From Deinococcus sonorensis KR-87 (lineage in GTDB: Bacteria > Deinococcota > Deinococci > Deinococcales > Deinococcaceae), in contig NZ_CP158300.1 in assembly GCF_040256395.1 (NCBI RefSeq), positions 1-64,000 on the forward strand: 64,000 nt of DNA. The letters are read 5' to 3'. How positions within the stretch are numbered: the first letter of the stretch is position 1; the number at the start of each line of letters is the position of its first letter. This document shows, piece by piece, positions 21,462 to 28,435 of the stretch. Position numbers and translations under genes: made by a program. Below the pieces are notes generated by a model, which was given only the letters and a program-made list of their open reading frames with translations, made no database searches and was not told where the DNA came from.

Positions 21462-22127
21462 ATGGCGGCCCTGGAACAGGTGGCCGCCTGGCTGGCGCAG
21501 CGGCTGGACGAACGGGAGCCGGTGGTGCGGCGACCAGGGGGCGCGGATATCCGCGCTCTCGTGCTGGCGCTGGAACCGGACGACCTGCCCGGCGAGCTGA
21601 ACGCGGACGCAATATTCCTGCACCGATCGTTCCGCCTGGCGGACGACGGTGCGGGCCGGGCGGTGCTGGCTTCACACGACGGGTTTGACCGCACCCTGAC
21701 CACCGGAGAGAACCGCACCCTGGCGGCCCGGATGGGCTGGAGCGTGCGGCAGACGCTGACGTGGCAGGGTCAGCCTGTGGGCCTGCTGGCTGACCTGGAG
21801 CCAACCTCCTGGGCTGGACTGGTCCGCCGCCTGGACCACGAGTATGGGGGGCACGACCGGATCCTGACGTCACGAACCGAACCCGTGTCCAGGCTCGCTC
21901 TGGTCAATGCGATGAGGCCGGAGCTGCTCGAATGGGTGACGGATCTCGGCGCCAGTGTGTATCTGACCGGCCAGCTGAGACCCGGCGCGGTCCGGACCGC
22001 CGAACAGCTGGGCCTGGGGGTGGTGGCCCTGGGTCACCGGCGCAGCGAGCAGTGGGGCCTGCATCAACTGGCCCGGGAACTGCGGGTGGCCTTTCCCGAC
22101 CTGCAGGTACGGGTGATGCCGGACTGA
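21462..22127 (+). CDS. Nif3-like dinuclear metal centre family protein (divergent)
   Basis: The ATG follows the stop of the monooxygenase with no intervening base. Similarity to Nif3/YbgI/YqfO proteins is clearest at the C-terminus: VYLTGQLRPGAVRTAEQLG, VVALGHRRSEQWGLHQLA, LRVAFPDLQVRVM match the family's 'GHxxSExxG' metal-binding end. Near the N-terminus DAIFLHRSFRL aligns with the usual His-His metal motif, but the second His is Arg here. ASHDGFDRTLTTGENRTLA aligns with the middle Asp motif. Length is 221 residues. Function of the family is unsettled; one idea is a metal-dependent hydrolase working on the transporter substrate. Family call moderately sure, function unknown. Confidence 0.6.
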   Translation: MAALEQVAAWLAQRLDEREPVVRRPGGADIRALVLALEPDDLPGELNADAIFLHRSFRLADDGAGRAVLASHDGFDRTLTTGENRTLAARMGWSVRQTLTWQGQPVGLLADLEPTSWAGLVRRLDHEYGGHDRILTSRTEPVSRLALVNAMRPELLEWVTDLGASVYLTGQLRPGAVRTAEQLGLGVVALGHRRSEQWGLHQLARELRVAFPDLQVRVMPD

Positions 22128-22148
22128 ACAGTGGCGGAATGTGGGAGC

Positions 22149-22189
22149 GCGGCTCAGGGTATGCGGCACCCTGAGCCGCCGTTGTTGTG
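22149..22189 (+). terminator. Terminator after importer-monooxygenase-Nif3 operon
   Basis: Perfect 12-bp stem GCGGCTCAGGGT (22149-22160) / ACCCTGAGCCGC (22168-22179), seven-base loop, followed by CGTTGTTGTG. It lies 22 bases after the Nif3-like stop and closes the five-gene operon. Confidence 0.75.
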
Positions 22190-22441
22190 ACCCAGCAAGG
22201 TGTGCAGTGCTCACCAAAGGCGTGCTGCCTCCGCAGGATTGACCACTTCCGAGGTGCGACCGCCGGGCTGTTCCTGTTCTATGGAGCGCTCAGAACGGAA
22301 CACCCTAGGGACGAGCCGGGATGGTTCGTTGTGGACTGTGCCCTCCCCCGTGACCCGGTATAACCTCCATCAAAGCTTCATCAAGCGACATAGCACATCC
22401 GGTTATGCTCCGGGTGCATATATCCAATCAGGAGGTCAACG
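22190..22441 (+). other. Intergenic leader before cupredoxin-fusion gene
   Basis: About 250 bases without a convincing gene. TATAAC near 22360 and TATATC near 22418 are possible -10 elements but neither has a good -35 partner. An AGGAGGT ribosome-binding site (22430-22436) belongs to the next gene. Confidence 0.35.
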
Positions 22442-23173
22442 ATGAGGCGCGTTCAGGGTCAGGCAGTCGCCCGCCAGGTCATGCTTTCTGCTGTGCTCGC
22501 GCTGGGGTTGGTCGTCGCTGCACCCGTGAAGGAGTACGCCTTCCGCCATACCCCCTCCACTGTCAACCCGGCCGCCACAGGTGTGATGACCGTCAGCCCG
22601 ACCACGCCGGGCACCTCCGGATTGATGCTGTCGCTCAGCGGCCTCACGCCGGCAGCGCGGTACATCGCCCAGGTGCACCGGCTCGGCGACACGGCCTCAG
22701 GCGACCCGTGTCTGTCCGGTGGCGCGGTGACCTCCACCCTTCCACCGGTGACGGCAGACGCTCAGGGACGGGCCACCCTCAGCATGCGAACCGCCACAGC
22801 GCGGCTCGCCGGCCCTGAAGCCGCCTACATCGACATCAGGCTCAGCATAGACCCGGCGGTGGTGCCGCTCTGCGCAGCCTTGATCGCCGCTCCGTCCGCC
22901 GCTTCCGCGACTCCCGCCGCTGTCCATGTGAGCATCCGGGACAACACGTTCATGCCCGCCACGCTCACCGTGAAGGCCGGAACCACCGTCACCTGGACTG
23001 AAGACGGACAGGTCAGCCACAACGTGATTTCTGTGGATCTTCCGGACCTCCACTCTCCAACCCTCAATCCCGGAAGCACATACCGATACACGTTCAACAA
23101 GCCGGGCACCTACACCTACTACTGCTCATTCCACGAAGGCATGAGCGCCACAATCACCGTGACCAATCGCTGA
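22442..23173 (+). CDS. Secreted two-domain protein: CHRD-like domain fused to a cupredoxin
   Basis: A signal-like N-terminus (VMLSAVLALGLVVAAPV) follows a short basic start; AGGAGGT lies just upstream of the ATG. Residues about 30-145 (YAFRHTPSTVNPAATGVM, LSLSGLTPAARYIAQVHRLG, DPAVVPLCAALIAA) match the whole mature protein encoded by the next gene and resemble CHRD-type extracellular domains. Residues about 163-243 form a plastocyanin/amicyanin-like cupredoxin. Type 1 copper ligands are visible: His in VSHNVIS, then Cys, His and Met in YYCSFHEGM. It probably binds copper and carries out electron transfer or copper storage outside the membrane. The role of the N-terminal domain is unknown. Confidence 0.8.
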   Translation: MRRVQGQAVARQVMLSAVLALGLVVAAPVKEYAFRHTPSTVNPAATGVMTVSPTTPGTSGLMLSLSGLTPAARYIAQVHRLGDTASGDPCLSGGAVTSTLPPVTADAQGRATLSMRTATARLAGPEAAYIDIRLSIDPAVVPLCAALIAAPSAASATPAAVHVSIRDNTFMPATLTVKAGTTVTWTEDGQVSHNVISVDLPDLHSPTLNPGSTYRYTFNKPGTYTYYCSFHEGMSATITVTNR

Positions 23174-23211
23174 GGCGACGTCAAATTCAAATCGCGGTAC
23201 AGGAGGACACA

Positions 23212-23661
23212 ATGAACGGAATGAAACTTGTGATGGGCGCGGGAATGGTTATGCTGCTGGGCTCCTGCTCGATGATGGGCGGCATGGGCGGCACCACCTA
23301 CACCTTCAAGCACAACCCCAACGCCGCCGATCCCAGCGCGATGGGCTCGGCGAAGGTCATGGCGGGCTCGGCGGGCATGTCCACCACCCTGAGCCTGATG
23401 GGCCTCACCCCCAACAAGGCCTACATCGCGCACTATCACGCGTTCGGTCCGGACTCCAGCACCGATCCCTGCGCCTCCAACGGGCCGGTGTCGGTCGGCT
23501 TCCCGAACTTCACGGCCGACGCCAGCGGCAACGCCAGCGTGACCCTGACGACCGACATGGCCAAGATCATGGGCGACATGGGCGCGTACATCAACGTGCA
23601 CTACGCCAGCGATCCGAGCGTCGTGCCGATCTGTGCACCGGTCAAGATGACCAAGGGCTGA
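23212..23661 (+). CDS. Small lipoprotein with CHRD-like domain
   Basis: The N-terminus MKLVMGAGMVMLLGSCSMMG ends in a lipobox (LLGSC), so the protein should be membrane-anchored through the Cys. The mature domain (YTFKHNPNAADPSAMGSAKV, SLMGLTPNKAYIAHYHAFG, DPCASNGPVSVGFPNFTADA, SDPSVVPICAPVKM) is homologous to the N-terminal half of the preceding gene's product and lacks the cupredoxin. Two conserved Cys in both copies could form a disulfide. Length is 149 residues. GGAGG lies upstream of the ATG. A strong terminator follows at once. Function unknown. Confidence 0.75.
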   Translation: MNGMKLVMGAGMVMLLGSCSMMGGMGGTTYTFKHNPNAADPSAMGSAKVMAGSAGMSTTLSLMGLTPNKAYIAHYHAFGPDSSTDPCASNGPVSVGFPNFTADASGNASVTLTTDMAKIMGDMGAYINVHYASDPSVVPICAPVKMTKG

Positions 23662-23674
23662 GCATGACAAGAGC

Positions 23675-23716
23675 AACCCGGACCCCAGCGACAGTGCGGG
23701 GTCCGGGTTGTTCTTG
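23675..23716 (+). terminator. Rho-independent terminator, possibly bidirectional
   Basis: Perfect 12-bp stem AACCCGGACCCC (23675-23686) / GGGGTCCGGGTT (23698-23709), 11-base loop, followed by GTTCTT. It lies between the lipoprotein gene and the convergent gene at 23774. On the minus strand the tail is GCTCTTGTC, so it may serve both. Confidence 0.8.
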
Positions 23717-23773
23717 GGACGAGCCGGGAGAAAACGGGATCAAGGAACCGACTTTACCGGCCCTCTTATCATT

Positions 23774-24049
23774 TCAGCCGCGGCCCACCAGCTTGACGCG
23801 GTAGCTGCCCGACTCCTGATCGGGCAGCGCCTCCACCACTGCCACGCGGAAGCGGGCGCCGTCATGCAGTTCCAGCACACCCTCCTCTCCAACCGCGATC
23901 TCCGCTGGCCCGGACGCGTTGAACTGCACACGCATGTAGCCACCGTTACCTTCCAGCGCGGTGATGCGCCCGGAGAGTGGTGAACCGCCAAACTCGGCGC
24001 TGAAGCGGTTGGGGTCGGCCGCCTGCTCTGTGCCGGTCACCTCAGGCAT
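23774..24049 (-). CDS. Hypothetical protein, 91 residues
   Basis: The start overlaps the last eight bases of the PhyH-type dioxygenase gene, so it is probably coupled to it. The sequence is soluble and rich in beta-type residues: PLSGRITALEGNGGYMRVQF, EIAVGEEGVLELHDGARFRV, ESGSYRVKLVG. This resembles a small beta-barrel, but no family was recognised. No signal peptide or membrane segment. A shared terminator lies downstream. Confidence 0.6.
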   Translation of the reverse strand: MPEVTGTEQAADPNRFSAEFGGSPLSGRITALEGNGGYMRVQFNASGPAEIAVGEEGVLELHDGARFRVAVVEALPDQESGSYRVKLVGRG

Positions 24050-24899
24050 CGCCCATCATCAGGCCCTCGATGGTGTGGCCCTGCATGATCGGTTCCAGCT
24101 CCGGCACCACCCGGCAGATCAGGTGCTGGCGCAGTGACTCCGGCAGCGTCTGGTAGTAGCGCTCGCTGAACTGCAGGTCGTGCTTCTCGTGGTGGCCGGC
24201 GCCCGGCGCATCCACACCCAGCACCAGCACCGGCCGGGCCTTGTTGGAGTGGTTGGCGGTACCGCGGTGGATCGTCAGGGCCGAGCGCACCGAGATGTCA
24301 CCCATCTTGGGGTACTTGCGCTGAGCGCGAGACAGGTACCGCGGATACAGCGAGCTGGGCGGGAACATGCCGTGGTCGTAGGACGACGGATCATCCCACT
24401 GGGTGCCGGGCGCGATCTCGAACGGCCCCATGTCCTCCTCCACGTCCACGGTGGTGAGGTTGAACGCCAGCGAATCCAGGCGGCGTTCGACCAGCGTGGT
24501 GGCCTCGGCCGGGAAATCGCGGTGCCAGGGCTGATCCTTGGCGCCGGGGTTCGGCACGTCGAAGCCGATCTCCACAATCTTGTAATCCGGCCCCAGCACG
24601 GTGCGGCACACCGCGTCCACCCACGGATGCGTCACCAGTTCCACAAAGCCGTGAATGTCTTCCGGGTGAATTTCCACGTAGTGCCGGTTGGTGCCGCGGC
24701 CCACCGCGCCGCCGGGCCGCTGCAGCGCCTCTGTGTACAGCCGGCCGATGTCGTCGCCCAGCTGCTGGATGTAGGCCCGGTCAAAAGCACCCTTCAGGCC
24801 CAGAATGCCGTCGCCATAGATGGCCCCCATGATGGTGGCCGGATCATACGTGGCCTCGGTCGGGGCCGGGGCCGTGGTGTCAGCGGTGATTGAGTTCAT
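24042..24899 (-). CDS. Phytanoyl-CoA dioxygenase (PhyH) family Fe(II)/2-oxoglutarate oxygenase
   Basis: Cytoplasmic mononuclear iron oxygenase. The 2-His-1-carboxylate triad is visible: WHRDFP at about residue 125 gives HxD, and the distal His lies in ALTIHRGTANHSNKARP, whose Arg is placed to bind 2-oxoglutarate. The start at 24899 is chosen because AGAGGAGG lies four bases upstream; this gives 285 residues beginning MNSITADTTAPAPTEATYDP. The family hydroxylates many small molecules (lipids, ectoine, natural products), and the context gives no substrate. It overlaps a small gene of unknown function downstream. Confidence 0.85.
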   Translation of the reverse strand: MNSITADTTAPAPTEATYDPATIMGAIYGDGILGLKGAFDRAYIQQLGDDIGRLYTEALQRPGGAVGRGTNRHYVEIHPEDIHGFVELVTHPWVDAVCRTVLGPDYKIVEIGFDVPNPGAKDQPWHRDFPAEATTLVERRLDSLAFNLTTVDVEEDMGPFEIAPGTQWDDPSSYDHGMFPPSSLYPRYLSRAQRKYPKMGDISVRSALTIHRGTANHSNKARPVLVLGVDAPGAGHHEKHDLQFSERYYQTLPESLRQHLICRVVPELEPIMQGHTIEGLMMGDA

Positions 24900-24999
24900 G
24901 GTTCCTCCTCTGGAGGTCCGGACGCAGAGCGCGCCGGAACAGGCCCGCCATGGGCGACGAAGACAGAGCAGCACAACGAGACCGAAGCGGGATGGCCCC

Positions 25000-25029
25000 A
25001 TCCTGAACGCCGGGCCGGGGTCCTGTCAA
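25000..25029 (-). promoter_or_regulatory. Possible promoter for PhyH-type gene
   Basis: On the minus strand TTGACA (25024-25029) is followed 18 bases later by CAGGAT (25000-25005). The -35 is perfect but the -10 is poor. It lies about 100 bases before the start codon. Confidence 0.3.
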
Positions 25030-25108
25030 ATCCAGATTGGACCGGCGTTAAGACCCCCTGCACCCCAGGGATTTCCGCCACCAGCCCGGAGCAGACACTT
25101 GCCCCCCG

Positions 25109-26989
25109 TCAGGCGGGGAGGGAGAAGCGGAAGGTGGCACCCTGGCCCAGCTGCGACTCGGCCCACACCTGCCCGCCATGCCGCTGCACGATGCGCTGCA
25201 CGTTCGCCAGCCCGATGCCCACCCCCTCGAACTCGCTCGCCGGATGCAGCCGCTGGAACACCCCGAACAGCCGCTCGCGGTACTTCGGGTCGAAGCCCAC
25301 CCCGTTGTCCTGCACCGAGATCACCCAGCCGTGCTCGCCCAGCTCGGCCCATACCGTGATGACCGCCTCGGCACGGGGTTGCGAGTACTTGAGGGCGTTG
25401 GACAGCAGGTTCATCAGCACCTGCCGCAGCAGCGTCGGGTCTGCCTGCACTTCCGGCAGCGCCCCCACCTCCCACCGCACCACCCGCCCCTGCGTGTCCG
25501 GAGCCAGCTCGGCGCGCAGTTCCCCAACCAGCTGCCCCAGGTCCACGGCGCGGCGTTGCAACGGCTGACGTGCCTGCCGGGCGAACGACAGCAACACGTC
25601 AATGAGCGTGTTGAGCCGCTCCGCCGCGCCCTCGATTACGCCCAGATGCCGCAGCGCCGTGGGGCTGGCGTCGGGGCCCAGCGCCCGCCGCAGCAGCGTG
25701 GCGAACCCGGCGATGTGCCGGACCGGTGCCCGCAGGTCGTGCGAGATGCTGTAACTGAAGGCGTCAAGTTCCTCGTTGGCCTGCTTCAGCTGCTCGTTGA
25801 GGGCCTGCTGGGCCTGGGCCAGCTCGCGGGTGCGGTCCAGCTCGTACTGGATCTGCAGCGCCTGCGCCCGCCGGTCCTGGGCCGCGTTGAACAGCTCCCG
25901 CTCCAGCTGACGCGCACGCTCCGAGTGCTGCAACGCCGGCCCGAACGCGCCCGCCTCCCGGTGCAGCGTCACCAGCAGGTCATGCACCTCCAGCTGCTCG
26001 GCCTTGAGGCCGGTGGCCTCCGCCAGCGTCAGGGCCTGCTCCAGCGCCTCAAGCTGGCCAGACGGCTGCAGCGCGGCGCAGTGCATCCGCAACCGCACCT
26101 CGGCGAGCGGCTGCTTTACCTCGGCGGCCAGGGCCAGGCCGAGGTCGTACTGCTGCCGGGCCTGCTCGTCGTGCCCCAGCGCGTGGTGCGACTGGCCCAG
26201 GCTGTCGTACACCATCATGGCCGTGAGCCGGTCGCCGGTCGCCTGCGTCCGCTGCAACGCCGTGTCCAGCAGCGGCAGCGCTTCCGCATGGCGGCCGAGC
26301 TTCTGCAGCGTCTCGGCCAGGTTGTGCTGGAAGGTGGCCATCAGCGGATGCGCCTCGCCGTCTCTATCCCCAGCGAGCGCCAGCGTCTGCTGCTGCACCT
26401 CCAGCGCCCGCTCATGCTGCCCGAGCTTTCGGTGCAGCGACGCGATGTTGTTCAGGGTCGAGGGAATGTGCTGGTCGCCCGGCGCATAGGTCTGAAGCGC
26501 TCCGAACAGGTGCTCCAGTGCGGCAGCATAATCGCCAAGGTCATTGGCGATGATGCCCAGGTTGTTCAGGCAGGACGCCAGACATGCGGCGTTGCCGGTG
26601 GCGCGGCTGAGGGTGGCCGCCGCCTGCAGGAACTCGGAGGCCGGACCATACTCGCTCTGGACCCCGTGGATGTTGCCGAGCAGCCGCAGGGCCCACGCCT
26701 CCTGCGCACGGTCGCCGGTCTGCCGGAAGAGCGCCAGCGCCTCGGCGGCATGCTGCCGGGCCGCCCCGTAGGCCGAACGCCGCCACTCCAGCGTGGCGCA
26801 CTGCAATAGACCGCGGCCGGCGCGGGTAGGGTCCTGGATCTGCGCCGCCAGGGCATGCGCCTGCTGCAGCAGGTCCAGGGCCTGCGCTCCATCCTGCGCT
26901 TCCAGCACGCTGGCCTGGGCCAGCAGCTCATCAATCCGGAGCTGATCCGGCAGGGCGTCTGGAAAGGAAAGCGGGGACGCGTCAGTCAT
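25109..26989 (-). CDS. TPR-repeat histidine kinase
   Basis: Soluble cytoplasmic sensor kinase with no transmembrane segment. Residues about 20-340 are tetratricopeptide-like repeats (LGNIHGVQSEYGPASEFLQA, LNNLGIIANDLGDYAAALEH, LNNIASLHRKLGQHERALEV). A coiled coil (about 355-405) links to a HisKA domain with SYSISHDLRAPVRHIAGF, whose phospho-acceptor His is about residue 416. HATPase_c follows, with NLLSNALKYS, VQDNGVGFDP and GVGIGLANVQRIVQRHGG. The start at 26989 (MTDASPLSF) is chosen over an earlier GTG-type start because GAAGGGG lies upstream. No response regulator is adjacent. The TPRs suggest that a protein partner supplies the signal. Confidence 0.92.
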   Translation of the reverse strand: MTDASPLSFPDALPDQLRIDELLAQASVLEAQDGAQALDLLQQAHALAAQIQDPTRAGRGLLQCATLEWRRSAYGAARQHAAEALALFRQTGDRAQEAWALRLLGNIHGVQSEYGPASEFLQAAATLSRATGNAACLASCLNNLGIIANDLGDYAAALEHLFGALQTYAPGDQHIPSTLNNIASLHRKLGQHERALEVQQQTLALAGDRDGEAHPLMATFQHNLAETLQKLGRHAEALPLLDTALQRTQATGDRLTAMMVYDSLGQSHHALGHDEQARQQYDLGLALAAEVKQPLAEVRLRMHCAALQPSGQLEALEQALTLAEATGLKAEQLEVHDLLVTLHREAGAFGPALQHSERARQLERELFNAAQDRRAQALQIQYELDRTRELAQAQQALNEQLKQANEELDAFSYSISHDLRAPVRHIAGFATLLRRALGPDASPTALRHLGVIEGAAERLNTLIDVLLSFARQARQPLQRRAVDLGQLVGELRAELAPDTQGRVVRWEVGALPEVQADPTLLRQVLMNLLSNALKYSQPRAEAVITVWAELGEHGWVISVQDNGVGFDPKYRERLFGVFQRLHPASEFEGVGIGLANVQRIVQRHGGQVWAESQLGQGATFRFSLPA

Positions 26990-27421
26990 GGCGGCTCGCC
27001 CCTTCACGTTAGCGCACCCCGGCGGCCCGCGTTCCACCCCCAGGCAGGGCCACCAGATGATGAAGAATCCCGAGCTGACCTCACGCCTTGCAGGGCAGGA
27101 AAGGCGACCTGTATCATCTCGCCATCAGCACAGTTCTCTTCGGACCTGGCTGATAGAGGCGATGAAGCGCGGTCCCGTATGCGGGCACCTGGGACGCGTG
27201 GAGCCAGTGGTGCGACCGGCTATCTGACCAGCTGCCTGTGGGCGGCGTCTTCCCCCCTTCCGTATGGAAGGGCGCCTGCAGGGCATTCAGGAGAACCCAT
27301 GCACCATCCGCCGTTCTGTCTTCCCCACACCTGACGCGAACGCCGACCGTCTCCCGGTCTTCTCCCTTTGCCCTGTTCCTCGACCGGCCCCGGCCGGTCC
27401 CCCAGACCGGAGGTCCCTGCC
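26990..27421. other. Intergenic region between kinase and protease genes
   Basis: 432 bases between divergent genes with no supported gene. It contains short inverted repeats, including CCTTCC-GTAT-GGAAGG near 27255 and a GGCCGG-rich one near 27390, and the GGAGGT ribosome-binding site of the protease at 27408-27413. No clear promoter pair was identified for either gene. Confidence 0.4.
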
Positions 27422-28435
27422 TTGTCCAGACTCTGCCTGCTTGCCCTGACCGTCCTCGCGCTCGGCGCGTGTGGACGACCCACTTCCCCGCCTGCGCCGC
27501 TGCTGACCCCGCAGAGCGTATCCGCCGATGCGGACGGCGCCACCCTGACCGACCGGCCACCACCGAACGGCACGTGGTGGTCCGAGGGGGTGCGCTGGTG
27601 GAACGAGGGGGTCCGCTGGTGGAATGAGGGTGCAGTTCAGCCGGCGCCCGGCAACCGGCAGGCGCTCCAGCTGATCCGGCTGGATGAAGCCCGGGCGCTG
27701 GCGCCCCACGCCGGGGCAGGCGTGGTCATCGCGGTCATCGACACCGGCGCGGACGCCAGCCATCCGCTGCTGCAGGGGGCGCTGCTGCCGGGCCGCGACT
27801 TTGTGGACGGTGACCACGACACCTCGGAGGGCCAGGAGGCGTCAGGCGTGGCCTACGGGCACGGCACGGCCGTGGCCGGCGTGATCCGTCAGGTGGCGCC
27901 CCGGGCGAGCATCCTGCCGCTGCGGGTGCTGGGGCCGGACGGCTCCGGCCGCGCCGCGCAGGTGGCGCAGGCGATCCGGTACGCCACGGACGCCGGAGCG
28001 CAGATCATCAACCTGAGCGTCGCCGCGCCGGTCCCCAACGAGGGGGTGCGGGCCGCGCTGCAGGCGGCGGCCAGCCGGGGCGTGCTGATCGTGGCGGCGT
28101 GTGGCAATGACGGCAGCGACACGCCGCTGTCCCCCGCCCGCAGCCTGGACGGCCACAACCGGCTGGGTCAGCTGGGCGTCTCGGTGACGGCGGTGGACGC
28201 GGCGGGCCAGCTGCCCGGGTGGAGCACGCGCGGCGGCGAGGTGCAGGCGCCCGGGGTGGGGCTGGAGACCGCCTACCCGGGCGGCCGGCAGGTGAGCGCC
28301 AGCGGGTCCTCCTTTGCCGCTCCGGTGGTGAGCGGCGTGCTGGCGCTGGCGCTGGCCGAGGGTCAGGAGGCCCGCACCCTGGCCGCACGCCTGCAGGGTG
28401 GAACGCTGCTGGACGTCCCCACCCTCTTCCGATGA
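27422..28435 (+). CDS. Subtilisin-like serine protease lipoprotein (S8 family)
   Basis: Exported protease of the peptidase S8 family. The start is TTG at 27422: it has GGAGGT eight bases upstream and yields SRLCLLALTVLALGAC, a lipoprotein signal with lipobox LGAC. After a Pro-rich linker come three tandem seven-residue units around WWNEGVR. The catalytic domain holds all triad members: Asp in VIAVIDTGADASHP (about residue 105), His in YGHGTAVAGV (about 146) and Ser in SGSSFAAPVVSGV (about 295); the oxyanion Asn is in VAACGNDG. Length is 337 residues. It ends in an ATGA overlap with the following GGDEF-EAL gene. Substrate unknown; probably anchored on the cell surface. Confidence 0.92.
   Translation: MSRLCLLALTVLALGACGRPTSPPAPLLTPQSVSADADGATLTDRPPPNGTWWSEGVRWWNEGVRWWNEGAVQPAPGNRQALQLIRLDEARALAPHAGAGVVIAVIDTGADASHPLLQGALLPGRDFVDGDHDTSEGQEASGVAYGHGTAVAGVIRQVAPRASILPLRVLGPDGSGRAAQVAQAIRYATDAGAQIINLSVAAPVPNEGVRAALQAAASRGVLIVAACGNDGSDTPLSPARSLDGHNRLGQLGVSVTAVDAAGQLPGWSTRGGEVQAPGVGLETAYPGGRQVSASGSSFAAPVVSGVLALALAEGQEARTLAARLQGGTLLDVPTLFR
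27575..27637 (+). repeat. Three tandem 21-bp repeats coding for WWNEGVR-type units
   Basis: Units at 27575-27595, 27596-27616 and 27617-27637 each begin TGGTGG and encode WWSEGVR, WWNEGVR and WWNEGAV. They lie between the lipobox and the protease domain. The second and third units differ from the first at only a few bases, which indicates recent duplication. Confidence 0.85.

Noticed and set aside
27575..27637. Possible CRISPR-like short repeats
   Set aside because: Only three 21-bp units with no spacers, in frame inside a protease gene; no cas gene nearby.
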